IMG/VR virus record: IMGVR_UViG_3300045960_000114
Coordinates: 121,266-185,265 of that record
Reading direction: 5' to 3' (one strand)
Length of the DNA stretch: 64,000 nucleotides
Origin: a virus
Shown here: one piece after another, positions 15,566 to 23,031 of the stretch
Layout of the letters: each line of letters opens with the position of its first letter
How positions within the stretch are numbered: the first letter of the stretch is position 1
Translations under genes and position numbers: made by a program
The notes under the pieces: model-generated
The model's input: the letters and a program-made list of their open reading frames with translations, nothing else
Told to the model about the DNA's origin: nothing
The model's database searches: none

Positions 15566-15604
15566 TAACCCCTTATTAAATAGGGGGTTACCTGCGTTAG
15601 CATA
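15566..15604 (+). promoter_or_regulatory. Hairpin plus promoter-like motif TGCGTTAGCATA
   Basis: A TAACCCC/GGGGTTA hairpin (15566-15572 with 15584-15590) lies immediately upstream of the second copy of TGCGTTAGCATA (15593-15604), identical over 12 bases to the site at 14761. Probable transcription start for the gene at 15716. Confidence 0.45.
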
Positions 15605-15715
15605 CCATGGCCGAGAGTTGTGCTTGTCCAGAGGGTAACCCGGGGGCTTGATGCGATACGTCAGGACCGGGCTGTGCCTGAGGCTTGCGCGACTCTCACT
15701 CGCGAGGAGAAACAC

Positions 15716-16054
15716 ATGAGTTGGATGACCTACGGACTGATCGGCGCTGCGGCACTGGTGGGCGGGTTGGGCATCTACGCCTGCTGCAAGCGCAAGAAGG
15801 GCGGCTCGAGCAAGGTCAGCGGCAGGCGCCACACGTCGGAGCCCAAGTTCAAAGCGTCCAAGGACAAACGCTTTGACAAGCACCGCCGCTTGGCGTTGGC
15901 CGCGCTGAAGCAGGCGAACAGCTTGCAGAAGAAGTTGGCGATGGCCATCGCCAAGAACGACAAGTCCTTGGCGAAGAAGGTCACGAAGCGCCTCGAGGCG
16001 CTGAAGACCCAGATGGAGCGTCTGCACCTGAAAGGGGCAGCTGTGGCGGCCTGA
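15716..16054 (+). CDS. Small membrane-anchored basic protein
   Basis: A 112-residue protein from the ATG at 15716 with GAGGAG upstream. One N-terminal membrane span (about 5-22) with two glycine motifs is followed by CC and a very Lys/Arg/Ala-rich helical domain. Such a protein could tether nucleic acid or a virion component to the membrane. No family recognised. It has its own promoter-like region and a downstream terminator. Confidence 0.78.
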   Translation: MSWMTYGLIGAAALVGGLGIYACCKRKKGGSSKVSGRRHTSEPKFKASKDKRFDKHRRLALAALKQANSLQKKLAMAIAKNDKSLAKKVTKRLEALKTQMERLHLKGAAVAA

Positions 16055-16094
16055 ACCGCCCTGCCGCCGGCTCCTCCGGGAGCTGGTGGCGGAA

Positions 16095-16128
16095 GAAACG
16101 CGCGCGATCATCGCGGGCGTTTTCTTTT
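16095..16128. terminator. Bidirectional terminator between convergent genes
   Basis: Stem AAACGC/GCGTTT (16096-16101 with 16117-16122) continued after one mismatch by CGCGA/TCGCG, followed by T-rich sequence on the plus strand and preceded by A-rich sequence serving the minus strand. Confidence 0.7.
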
Positions 16129-16136
16129 GATATGGC

Positions 16137-17009
16137 TTAAAGGAGTCGCTTGACTACGGCTGCTCCGGTGGCGGAAGAGCCGTTCAGCGGGATATGGCGT
16201 ACAGGCTTCTCGAACTGCATGGGCCGGCAATCCATCGGGAAGTGGCCGCCGGTGTCGCCCCAGTGGATATAAACGGCTGCCGTGGGGATGTTGAGGATAG
16301 GTGCCCACAGCGTAGTGCCGGTCTCACCCCCGACGTGCACAGCGGCCATGCTGATCAGGGCCAGGCTGTCCATCGGGTCCAGATCCTCATTCCAAAGGGG
16401 ATAACAGTTTTTGGGCGTCCGCATCTTCGCCGCCGAGTCCTTGGTGCCGATCAGCACGACTGGGCAGATTTTGCCGATCTCCTCACACAGCTCAGCCCAC
16501 CAGCCGGGCGGTGCGTTGCGGTGTTGATTGTAGGCAGCGTCGTAGAGTGGTTGGATGGTAATGAAGCCGCTGTACAGCTTGTGCTTATCCAGCAGGGCGC
16601 GAACCTTCGTGCAGTTCTCCGGTTTGGGCTGGATGCTCGGCCTGCAGATCTTGTTCTTCCGTAGCCAGAGCCAGATCCGCCACATGTTCGTGTGGTACAT
16701 GACGTAGGCGGCGGGCTTGGGGATTTCCTCTGTGGAGGACTCGGCGATCCACAGTTCATCGGCGATGCCCCGGAACATCCATTCGATGTCCAGGTGCTTG
16801 GCCCAGCTCACTTCTTCGCGGTTTGGGTCATCGACGACGATGATGTGGTCGTGGGGATTGCGTGTGCGCCAGTCCAGCAGCCAGACGTAGGCTGCCGCCC
16901 GGTCGCCCATGCGGAATGCCCCGCCGTGCAGCTTGGGCTTATGGCGCCCAGAGAGGTCCATGAATGCCCGGCGCCCGTGGTGCTCTGACAGCAGTAGCTT
17001 CTTCATCAT
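16137..17009 (-). CDS. Glycosyltransferase family 9-like (heptosyltransferase fold)
   Basis: A 290-residue protein with a C-terminal VHVGGETGTTLWAPILNIPTAAVY-type segment (about 235-257; nucleotide-sugar binding GGETG) typical of ADP-heptose:LPS heptosyltransferases and other GT9 or GT-B enzymes. The N-terminal half has a Rossmann-like FRMGDRAAAYVW start. It overlaps the upstream methyltransferase gene by four bases on the same strand, so they form an operon. It may add a sugar to a surface glycan or phage component; donor and acceptor unknown. Confidence 0.72.
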   Translation of the reverse strand: MMKKLLLSEHHGRRAFMDLSGRHKPKLHGGAFRMGDRAAAYVWLLDWRTRNPHDHIIVVDDPNREEVSWAKHLDIEWMFRGIADELWIAESSTEEIPKPAAYVMYHTNMWRIWLWLRKNKICRPSIQPKPENCTKVRALLDKHKLYSGFITIQPLYDAAYNQHRNAPPGWWAELCEEIGKICPVVLIGTKDSAAKMRTPKNCYPLWNEDLDPMDSLALISMAAVHVGGETGTTLWAPILNIPTAAVYIHWGDTGGHFPMDCRPMQFEKPVRHIPLNGSSATGAAVVKRLL

Positions 17010-17653
17010 TTGCCCTTGAGTAGTGCCGTCTGGATGTTCTGTTCGCCGCTGGGCAGTGTGCCGCGAATGGCGTCCTCCAGATCAGCGCACGTGTACATGG
17101 TATGGCCATAGAAGAGTGTGGCCAGTGAACACAGGGTGAAGTAGTGAAGATGCTCGCCGGGCCGGTAGTGCTTCCATTCGCGCTTGTAGGGGAACCAGCG
17201 CGGCCTGGCCGGGAAGGACACCAGGATCCACTTGGCTCGCTTGGCCAGGTGGGTGACGGCCTTGAAATCGGGGAAGTGTTCGAGCGAGTCGAAGAAGGTC
17301 ACGACGTCCCAATGCTCGTGGCCTTCCAGTGGCATTTCGCGGACGCCGTAGTCCGCGTGGTGGACGTCGTTGCCATATGCGTCGAAGCCGGCCTTCAGCG
17401 CCGCCTTCACGAAAGCACCATTCCCGTACCCGACGTCAAGCAGCTTGCCCTTCGGGCAGAATGACTTGAGGTAGCCCAGCCGAAGGTAGCTCATGGCCTC
17501 GGTGGTTGGGTACATGTCGTAGCGATTGTGGATGTAGTCTTTGTCGTAATGTGCGGTGACAGCCAGCGTGGACTGGTAGATGTGGTCACAGGCGCAACGC
17601 GACAGCCCGTCCAGCTCTTCAATGGGATGAGTGTGGCATACGGGGCAGATCAT
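17006..17653 (-). CDS. Class I SAM methyltransferase with N-terminal zinc ribbon
   Basis: A 215-residue protein. The ATG at 17653 has GGAGGG upstream; a longer frame starts in a region without a site. CPVC and a CAC pair form a zinc ribbon at the N-terminus. LLDVGYGNGAFVKAALKAGF (about 70-89) is SAM motif I, and DVVTFFDSLEHFPD fits motif IV of methyltransferases acting on sugars or small molecules. First gene of a minus-strand pair with the GT9-like gene, so a joint role in glycan methylation is plausible. Confidence 0.83.
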   Translation of the reverse strand: MICPVCHTHPIEELDGLSRCACDHIYQSTLAVTAHYDKDYIHNRYDMYPTTEAMSYLRLGYLKSFCPKGKLLDVGYGNGAFVKAALKAGFDAYGNDVHHADYGVREMPLEGHEHWDVVTFFDSLEHFPDFKAVTHLAKRAKWILVSFPARPRWFPYKREWKHYRPGEHLHYFTLCSLATLFYGHTMYTCADLEDAIRGTLPSGEQNIQTALLKGK

Positions 17654-17739
17654 CAGACAAACCCTCCAGTTCGGGACCATCATACAGAGTATTGATAGCC
17701 CCGTCCACACCTGGAGCCAGAAAAGAAACGGAGAGACAG

Positions 17740-18024
17740 ATGAGTCATTGTGCTTGGCATGTAAAGTTCCTCGAGGGTTCACCTGACTGTGATGACAAGC
17801 CAATTCGCATTCCAGGGGGTGTACGTGTTGTGTACGGGGGGAATTATATTGATCATACGCTTGCTGGAGAGACTGTTCGCCAGGTGGCGAAGCGGTGGCG
17901 TTGTTTCTTTTCTATACGCAGACGTTCGAGGTGTTTTGTAAATGAGCAGCCTTCCAACCGTAATTACAGACTTGAACCTGGGGACCGTTTGGAGTTCGTT
18001 CCACCTGGCGATTGTTGCCGATAA
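17740..18024 (+). CDS. ThiS/MoaD-like beta-grasp (ubiquitin-like) protein
   Basis: Ninety-four residues from the ATG at 17740. The order is that of sulfur-carrier and ubiquitin-like beta-grasp proteins: a hairpin (VRVVYGGNYIDHTL), a helix (GETVRQVAKRWRCFF), then CFVNEQPSNRNYRLEPGDRL, matching the ThiS/MoaD pattern VNG..V.....L..GDRLEF. The tail is VPPGDCCR, without terminal Gly-Gly, so it would need trimming or would act non-covalently. It is the only candidate modifier in the window for the E1/E2/JAMM set at 0.2-3.3 kb. Family by pattern; link to the cassette is inference. Confidence 0.6.
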   Translation: MSHCAWHVKFLEGSPDCDDKPIRIPGGVRVVYGGNYIDHTLAGETVRQVAKRWRCFFSIRRRSRCFVNEQPSNRNYRLEPGDRLEFVPPGDCCR

Positions 18025-18045
18025 CTCTTGATAACGGAGGTGATC

Positions 18046-18342
18046 ATGCGAGTTAGGTTCAATGTGCAGTTTGAAGGGGACTGGTTATATTTGGATTTAG
18101 AGATTCCTATTACTCCTTTCCCAGGGTTGGTTGTTTGGGAACTGCCGGGCTTTCCAGGCGAGCCGTTTTTTGTAAAGTCGGTCGACTACATGTTTAAGGG
18201 TGGTTACTCGACTGTTATGTACGGTCACGGTGACGATGAAGACGACGTCGAGTATCCCCCGTTATACGGCGAGTTTGCCAAGCGGCTGATTAACGCTGGC
18301 TGGCGATCTGGTATTGATACGGATCGGATAGAAATAACGTAA
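18046..18342 (+). CDS. Hypothetical protein, beta-rich
   Basis: Ninety-eight residues from the ATG at 18046 with ACGGAGGTGA upstream, 21 bases after the ThiS-like gene and so probably co-transcribed. Strand-rich first 60 residues, an acidic loop (GDDEDDVEYPP) and a short helix. It could be a partner of the ThiS-like protein, but nothing in the sequence shows this. Confidence 0.8.
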   Translation: MRVRFNVQFEGDWLYLDLEIPITPFPGLVVWELPGFPGEPFFVKSVDYMFKGGYSTVMYGHGDDEDDVEYPPLYGEFAKRLINAGWRSGIDTDRIEIT

Positions 18343-18407
18343 CAGCCATTACCAACCAATCTGTCGTTTCGTAGTTCAAACCCAACACAACGATAACGGA
18401 GGTGCCA

Positions 18408-18647
18408 GTGAGAAAGAATGCAGCATCAGCGGGACAGTGGAAGCGGCGATCGTCGGCGAGAGCCGAGGCGCCAAGCAAAGTGAAGTCTCCTGCTACGGTT
18501 CTGAAGGAGGTTTCCGCCTATGTACGGGAGGTGGATCCGCCCAAGCGAAGGTGTGAGCTCTGCAGGGCGTTCCTGCGGAGTGGAAACAACACCAATAGGT
18601 GTGCGCTGTGTGTGCGGAAGCTGAAACCGAAGGAGTTGGAGGAGTGA
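18408..18647 (+). CDS. Basic protein with C-terminal zinc finger
   Basis: Seventy-nine residues. The GTG at 18408 sits six bases after CGGAGG; another GTG six bases earlier is too close. The N-terminal half is basic and disordered (Ser/Ala/Lys/Arg). CELC (about 49-52) and CALC (about 67-70) form a zinc finger near the C-terminus. Possibly nucleic-acid binding. Confidence 0.72.
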   Translation: MRKNAASAGQWKRRSSARAEAPSKVKSPATVLKEVSAYVREVDPPKRRCELCRAFLRSGNNTNRCALCVRKLKPKELEE

Positions 18648-18648
18648 G

Positions 18649-19038
18649 ATGATAAGGAAAAGAAGTGAGCTGTTGCGCGGTACGATCTGGAATCACATAA
18701 TGCAGGGGAGTGACGCACTGTATATCGCCTTGTCAGTCGATGACAGTAATTCTCTCGGTAGACGGTCCAGTGAACACCAACTGTGGTCGATCACATTATC
18801 GCCCTTAAACTGTTGTGGATTGGTGTGGTCACGCACAACTGACAACTGCGTTGTCTTCCCACCTCATACGTGGAGTCCTGCTACATATGATGCTGTCATA
18901 CGGGGGACTGATTGGGCGGCACAGCGTGGCGTGTTTCTGACGCCGCTGTGTTGGCGACTTTACGCAGGAGATCAGGATGCAGGCGGACAAGCGGTGCAAG
19001 GACTGTCACAGGGGGGTGCTGGAGCACAGGTCCGGTGA
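18649..19038 (+). CDS. Hypothetical protein
   Basis: A 129-residue protein, ATG one base after the previous stop with GGAGGAG upstream. Contains several Trp and Cys residues without a clear motif. The last 20 codons overlap an embedded zinc-ribbon gene in another frame (18977-19114), and the Gly/Gln-rich C-terminus looks like overlap-dictated sequence. No family recognised. Confidence 0.7.
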   Translation: MIRKRSELLRGTIWNHIMQGSDALYIALSVDDSNSLGRRSSEHQLWSITLSPLNCCGLVWSRTTDNCVVFPPHTWSPATYDAVIRGTDWAAQRGVFLTPLCWRLYAGDQDAGGQAVQGLSQGGAGAQVR

Positions 19039-19114
19039 CCTGTGGGCATGCCGCCGCTGTGGTGCGAAGTGGTACAGGAACTTTCACGGGAAGATGCTTC
19101 CAGTAAAGGAGTAG
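18977..19114 (+). CDS. Very small zinc-ribbon protein
   Basis: Forty-five residues from an ATG preceded by GCAGGAG. CKDC (7-10) and CRRC (25-28) with CxxC-x14-CxxC spacing form a textbook minimal zinc ribbon ending in a basic Trp/Tyr/Phe strand. It overlaps the end of the previous gene in another frame and stops two bases before the next ATG. The clean motif in a short frame makes it convincing. Confidence 0.7.
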   Translation: MQADKRCKDCHRGVLEHRSGDLWACRRCGAKWYRNFHGKMLPVKE

Positions 19115-19116
19115 GA

Positions 19117-19479
19117 ATGATTCACGTTGATTTGGGGAATGGCCGCTCCATCAAGATCGAGTGGCACCACAGGCCGAAGGAGCGGTACAGCATTGCCACG
19201 GCGTTGATGATCACGAAGGAGGGGACGGTCGGCGACGCGGTCAGCACCATGTCCAAGTGCCACCCGAATGATCCCTGGAGCAAGGAGCAGGGCAGGCGCG
19301 TGTCGTTGACGCGGTTGCTCGAGGTGTTGACGTACCACGGGGTGGATGACCTGGCGTACATGCTGCCTAACAAGCTGACGAAGATGGACCGGACGTTGAT
19401 CTGGGCGGCATACTTCGGCAGGAAAGCTGCAGCATTACAGCAGCCTTCCAGCAGCATTTCCGCAGCAATTCAGCAGTAA
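19117..19479 (+). CDS. Hypothetical protein
   Basis: A 120-residue protein from the ATG at 19117 with AAAGGAG upstream. A beta hairpin start (HVDLGNGRSIKIEW) is followed by helices; the C-terminus is Gln/Ser-rich and low complexity. No family recognised. Confidence 0.8.
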   Translation: MIHVDLGNGRSIKIEWHHRPKERYSIATALMITKEGTVGDAVSTMSKCHPNDPWSKEQGRRVSLTRLLEVLTYHGVDDLAYMLPNKLTKMDRTLIWAAYFGRKAAALQQPSSSISAAIQQ

Positions 19480-19504
19480 TCCTGCAGTCTTCTGAGGAGG
19501 AGTC

Positions 19505-19948
19505 ATGAGTACAACATACACGGCGTACACCGTGATCGGTGTGCGCCTGCATGAGAACCAGCTGGTTCGGTACAGGAAGGTGAAGGGTTGTAACTGCTTC
19601 GATGTGGACCCACGCAACAAGTTCTGTCCGCACTGCGCGGCGCCGGTCAGCAAGTCGCACAAGTATTATGTTGGCGTGTTCAACGGCGAGCGCGATCAGC
19701 TGGAGCGTGAATTGGACAACGGGCTCAAACTGGTCCGGCCTTACCACGACAGCGAAGATGTGTTCCTTGGTAGTGTGTTTGGGGTGGATCACGACGTCGG
19801 CTCAGGCGACTTCACTTGGAACTTTCTCCACTGGCCGGACATGGAGTTCGTCATGTCGACCAAGGAGAAACTGCGGCATATGTTGGAGCTGCATGAGCTA
19901 TGGGATGAGCGTGATTTTGGGATTTACACATTCCTTGGCATCCGTTGA
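19505..19948 (+). CDS. Hypothetical protein with zinc knuckle
   Basis: A 147-residue protein with GAGGAG before the ATG. A beta-rich N-terminus contains CNCFDVDPRNKFCPHC (about 29-44), a plausible zinc-binding cluster, then an acidic alpha/beta region. No family recognised. A mini reading frame lies between it and the next gene. Confidence 0.82.
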   Translation: MSTTYTAYTVIGVRLHENQLVRYRKVKGCNCFDVDPRNKFCPHCAAPVSKSHKYYVGVFNGERDQLERELDNGLKLVRPYHDSEDVFLGSVFGVDHDVGSGDFTWNFLHWPDMEFVMSTKEKLRHMLELHELWDERDFGIYTFLGIR

Positions 19949-19958
19949 GGAGGAAACA

Positions 19959-19994
19959 TGAACCTGTGCACAAAGCAGAAACGGAGGAGCTGAT
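19959..19994 (+). CDS. Eleven-codon reading frame (possible leader)
   Basis: ATG preceded by GAGGAGGAAAC, then eleven codons ending in Arg-Arg-Ser, with its TGA overlapping the ATG of the next gene (TGATG). It contains that gene's ribosome binding site. Either a translated coupling leader or a decayed remnant; the same AAACGGAGGAGCTGA end recurs at 20369. Confidence 0.35.
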
Positions 19995-20382
19995 GGGTAA
20001 GCAGAAGGTAACAGCGCAGCCGCTAGAGGTTCTTCATCAGTTGGCAAAGGACATCGTACACGGGCATATATTCACGCATCGGCATCTCGAGGACGTGAAG
20101 CTGGTCATCCACGTGTTCCTGCCTATCGGACTTGGGGGACTGGATGACATTGATTACAGCTCCCTGGGCATGATCTATGCACGCCGGGACTCGGCCATCA
20201 GGCTGAGTATTAATGGTCACCCCGTCTTCAGGGAGTGTTCATTGCTGAACAAGAAAGATGCGAAGGCCGTATGGAAGATGGCCAACGAGATGCACGAGGC
20301 GGTTGAGCGGGTGCAGATACCGGCGAAGAAGAAAGTTACCGGTCGTAGACGGCAGGTCTTCAAGCGTAAACGGAGGAGCTGA
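19993..20382 (+). CDS. Hypothetical protein
   Basis: A 129-residue protein from the ATG at 19993 with GGAGGAG upstream. An alpha/beta protein with an early helical segment, a central strand region and a strongly basic tail (KKKVTGRRRQVFKRKRRS) suited to nucleic-acid binding. No family recognised. Confidence 0.78.
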   Translation: MGKQKVTAQPLEVLHQLAKDIVHGHIFTHRHLEDVKLVIHVFLPIGLGGLDDIDYSSLGMIYARRDSAIRLSINGHPVFRECSLLNKKDAKAVWKMANEMHEAVERVQIPAKKKVTGRRRQVFKRKRRS

Positions 20383-20386
20383 AGGG

Positions 20387-20836
20387 ATGGATCGGGAATT
20401 GGAGATATCGGTCATGCGGGCGGTTTTCGGCGAGAAGAGAGTGGAGCCGTGGATTCCTGCGCTGGAAGCCGCCTTGGATACGGCGGATGAGGACCGGCGG
20501 GGGTCTGTTTCGGAGTTGTTCAAGCAGATCTTCGCTCAGAATGCGAAGTTCAATGCCTTGACCGGAAGACAGAAAGAGCTCGCGGAAGAGGCGGAGGAAA
20601 TCCGCAGGTTGGTTAATGGGGACGGTGGTGCGCCAGCACTCGACACGGTCATGCGGACTGAAGAGCGCGTTAACAGGCTACACGATAACGCGGTCCGTAT
20701 TGAGCGAGAGTCGGCGTGGTCGTTCATCCAACTGATGGTCAGCGTCCGTAAGCTGCGGAAGCTGATGGAGGACGCGGAGCCTGGTTCGTCCATCAGGCTT
20801 GAGGCGCAGATCAAGCGGGAGGCCGGATTGGAATAG
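20387..20836 (+). CDS. Helical coiled-coil protein
   Basis: A 149-residue protein from the ATG at 20387 with GGAGGAG upstream, almost wholly helical and acidic, with heptad-like segments at about 50-75 and 90-140. Belongs to a run of helical proteins (20.4-21.8 kb). No family recognised. Confidence 0.8.
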   Translation: MDRELEISVMRAVFGEKRVEPWIPALEAALDTADEDRRGSVSELFKQIFAQNAKFNALTGRQKELAEEAEEIRRLVNGDGGAPALDTVMRTEERVNRLHDNAVRIERESAWSFIQLMVSVRKLRKLMEDAEPGSSIRLEAQIKREAGLE

Positions 20837-20850
20837 GAGGGAGATCTAAG

Positions 20851-21351
20851 ATGCCCTGTCAGGATCCGTGGCCGGAGGGAACGCGCGCCGCTGAGGAGGA
20901 AGGGTGTCGCGCGCGGTTGGATAAAGTCACGCAGTTCCTCTGCTGGCTCTGCGGTGAGCTGGAGGAGGATAAGCTTCTGGATAAGTACACCCGGAACCAC
21001 GAAGAGCTGCGGAAGTGGAAGGACGAGCATGACAACGCAGACATGAATCGCGTCTATCTCGAGATGTACCGGTTCGTCTGTAGTGGTAGGTGTGACCCAG
21101 ATGAGTGGGAATTGCTGGGTGGCCACTTTATCAATCTTGCGCTCAAGGTCCATCCCGTGAGCCGTTCCCATCGGAAGTGGTTCTTGCGGATGGCGCATCA
21201 GGTGTGTCTTGCGCGCAGGAACGAGCTGCGCGCCCATACCAAGAAGATGTCGTTGAAGGCAAAAGTGTTGAAGCGGCTGTCCCCCGAGGAACGCGAAGCG
21301 CTGGGGTTCAGCAACAGAAAACCCAAACCCAAGAAACGGAGGAAGAAGTGA
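20851..21351 (+). CDS. Hypothetical helical protein
   Basis: A 166-residue protein with GGAGGGAG before the ATG. An acidic helical body with several Cys and Trp residues ends in an extremely basic tail (KPKPKKRRKK). Overlaps the next GTG start by four bases. No family recognised. Confidence 0.82.
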   Translation: MPCQDPWPEGTRAAEEEGCRARLDKVTQFLCWLCGELEEDKLLDKYTRNHEELRKWKDEHDNADMNRVYLEMYRFVCSGRCDPDEWELLGGHFINLALKVHPVSRSHRKWFLRMAHQVCLARRNELRAHTKKMSLKAKVLKRLSPEEREALGFSNRKPKPKKRRKK

Positions 21352-21803
21352 CTGAGGCGATGAAGGAAGCGGCGGATAGGTTGAACATGGCGATGAGGAC
21401 CGCCCTGACGACGTTTGCCGGCGAGCTGGACATCACCGAGATCGAGCGCAAGCACTGGCAGGAGTTGACGGCGCAACTGAAGGCCAAGGAGGCGGAGTTG
21501 GCCCAGCGCGAGAAGAATGTCAAGAACCGGGAGGAGTCGGCGAAGGACGTGCACAAGATCGCGGCTGACAGACTGCTCCGGGAGAAGATCGCGAAGGAAA
21601 GCGCCGATCAGTCGAATGCGAAGTGCAAGAAGGCTGAAAAAGAGAGGGACGAGGCGCGGGCTGACAAGAAGCGTCTTGAAGACGTGATCGAGGCGCTCAT
21701 CAAGGAGAAGAAAGAGTTGGCTGCACGCGTGGCCGACTTGACGCGGGCGTGTGCTGAACTGGAGGCGCAGGTGCCTGTGAAGGGAGGCGCTGATGTCGGA
21801 TGA
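21348..21803 (+). CDS. Long coiled-coil protein
   Basis: A 151-residue protein from a GTG overlapping the previous stop, with ACGGAGGAA upstream. Nearly continuous coiled coil of Lys/Glu/Ala/Leu heptads (about 30-145), likely an elongated oligomer such as a scaffold, tether or structural rod. A longer frame to the left is a shadow of the preceding gene. Confidence 0.75.
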   Translation: MTEAMKEAADRLNMAMRTALTTFAGELDITEIERKHWQELTAQLKAKEAELAQREKNVKNREESAKDVHKIAADRLLREKIAKESADQSNAKCKKAEKERDEARADKKRLEDVIEALIKEKKELAARVADLTRACAELEAQVPVKGGADVG

Positions 21804-22221
21804 AGTCTGTGCCAAGCCGACCCCCGTGGGGCCGAGCTGGCATTCGCAGGTGCAGGTGAAGGAGATGCCCAAGCCCTCGGCGCCGGCGCAGTCGCAGCCG
21901 GCTGAGGTGAGCACGTTCATTCCCGGCGGCTCGATCGTCAAGCCGGAGACGAGTGCCGGGATCACGCACAAGAACGCGCTGCATCAGCAGGATGTGCATC
22001 GGCTGATGTACGTGCTTGAGGGTACGGTACGCACGATCACGTATTCGTTGACGATGCTTGGCATTCGTGGGGTAGACTTTGCGATAGCCGAGAAGCAGCT
22101 CCATCTGGCCGGCATGGACCGGTGTCCGTACTGTGATCGGTGGTTCAGGGAGGAGTACCGGCAGGGCCGTGGCAGGGCTGGCGCGTGTTACCTGTGCCAG
22201 ATCGGAGACGACGCCTACTAG
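21793..22221 (+). CDS. Hypothetical protein with C-terminal zinc ribbon
   Basis: A 142-residue protein. The first 55 residues are Pro/Ala/Gln-rich and probably disordered, the middle is helical, and CPYC (about 112-115) with CYLC (about 133-136) makes a C-terminal zinc ribbon. GGGAGG lies before the ATG. No family recognised. Confidence 0.8.
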   Translation: MSDEVCAKPTPVGPSWHSQVQVKEMPKPSAPAQSQPAEVSTFIPGGSIVKPETSAGITHKNALHQQDVHRLMYVLEGTVRTITYSLTMLGIRGVDFAIAEKQLHLAGMDRCPYCDRWFREEYRQGRGRAGACYLCQIGDDAY

Positions 22222-22230
22222 GAGGGCTTC

Positions 22231-22713
22231 ATGCGAGTCTACGTTGCTGTTGTCCATCATCGGCATGGTGAGGATATGTATCTCAGTTGTTCGATGAATG
22301 ATCTGTTCAGGCAGTTGTACGGGTACGTCACTCAATGGTGGGGTGAATTCAAGGACGACGAACCGATCCCAGCGGACCACAAGGAGGCCGTCAAGGCGTA
22401 CTTCGAGGAGGCCGAGGGCTATGACAGCGACGAGCACGAGTGGTACACGGTGGACTCGCACGACTTGAAGGAACCGAGCCCGATGTCGCCGCCCATCTAC
22501 GACATCCTGGACGTGGTCGCGGGGCACATCGGTCGAACTGGTCCGATCAACTTCATGGACCATGGGACTGAGAACATCTTGGTGGTCGATGCGAATCTCA
22601 CCCGGAAGGAGTTCATCCTGACAGTGGACAAGGCGGGTGACGGCAATGAGGAGTCGTACGAGATGCACTTCCGGCTGAAGAAGGTCAAGCGAACAAGGAC
22701 GGACCGCGAATGA
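22231..22713 (+). CDS. Hypothetical acidic protein
   Basis: A 160-residue protein with AGGAGG before the ATG. A strand-rich start (RVYVAVVHHRHG) is followed by an acidic helical middle and a basic end. Overlaps the membrane protein gene by four bases (ATGA), suggesting they are made together. No family recognised. Confidence 0.82.
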   Translation: MRVYVAVVHHRHGEDMYLSCSMNDLFRQLYGYVTQWWGEFKDDEPIPADHKEAVKAYFEEAEGYDSDEHEWYTVDSHDLKEPSPMSPPIYDILDVVAGHIGRTGPINFMDHGTENILVVDANLTRKEFILTVDKAGDGNEESYEMHFRLKKVKRTRTDRE

Positions 22714-23021
22714 ACCCTACCCTGTGGGTGCTTGTATCGTTGCTCTTCTTCGCCGTGGGTGAGGCAGCGTCGAAGCTGTGGTCGGAAGGGTGTACGGACT
22801 GGTGGGCGATCGCTGCGGTGGCCGCTTACATCACCTGCGAGGTGCCGTGGCTGGTGGCCATACGCGAGCACGGGCACCTGACGTCGTTGGGGACGTTCTG
22901 GTCAGTTGGGGCGGTTGTGGTCACCATCCTTGTAGGCATGGTGGCCTTCGGGGAGTCCATTACCATGCGGCAGGGTATTGGGCTGGCGATCGCCTTTGTG
23001 GCCTGCTGGCTTCTGAGCTGA
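22710..23021 (+). CDS. Four-TM small membrane protein, SMR/EamA-like
   Basis: A 103-residue protein with four hydrophobic spans in the length and order of small multidrug resistance (EmrE-type) transporters. The C-terminal half (GTFWSVGAVVVTILVG, then FGESITMRQGIGLAIAF) matches the SMR GEx5xxGI pattern. A Glu is present in the first span (VGEAASK) but shifted relative to EmrE Glu14. Could be a quaternary-cation exporter, a lipid or undecaprenyl-linked sugar flippase-like half-unit, or a holin-like repurposed protein. Family by pattern only. Confidence 0.6.
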   Translation: MNPTLWVLVSLLFFAVGEAASKLWSEGCTDWWAIAAVAAYITCEVPWLVAIREHGHLTSLGTFWSVGAVVVTILVGMVAFGESITMRQGIGLAIAFVACWLLS

Positions 23022-23031
23022 GGAGTTGATC

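Larger units (their letters stand above)
15420..15715. other. Intergenic region with regulatory elements
   Basis: About 296 bases without a supported gene. It holds the GATTCTG-type hairpin (15524-15554), a second hairpin (15566-15590) and the promoter-like motif TGCGTTAGCATA (15593-15604). A 14-codon ATG frame at 15607 lacks a ribosome binding site. Confidence 0.6.

Noticed and set aside
15607-15651. 14-codon ATG frame
   Set aside because: No ribosome binding site and no neighbours it would couple to.
17740-18024. ThiS-like protein as part of thiamine or molybdopterin synthesis
   Set aside because: No other cofactor biosynthesis gene is present and the tail lacks the Gly-Gly needed for thiocarboxylate formation.
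21105-21347. Upstream extension of the coiled-coil gene
   Set aside because: It overlaps the preceding gene in another frame; the GTG at 21348 has a strong site and a GTGA overlap.
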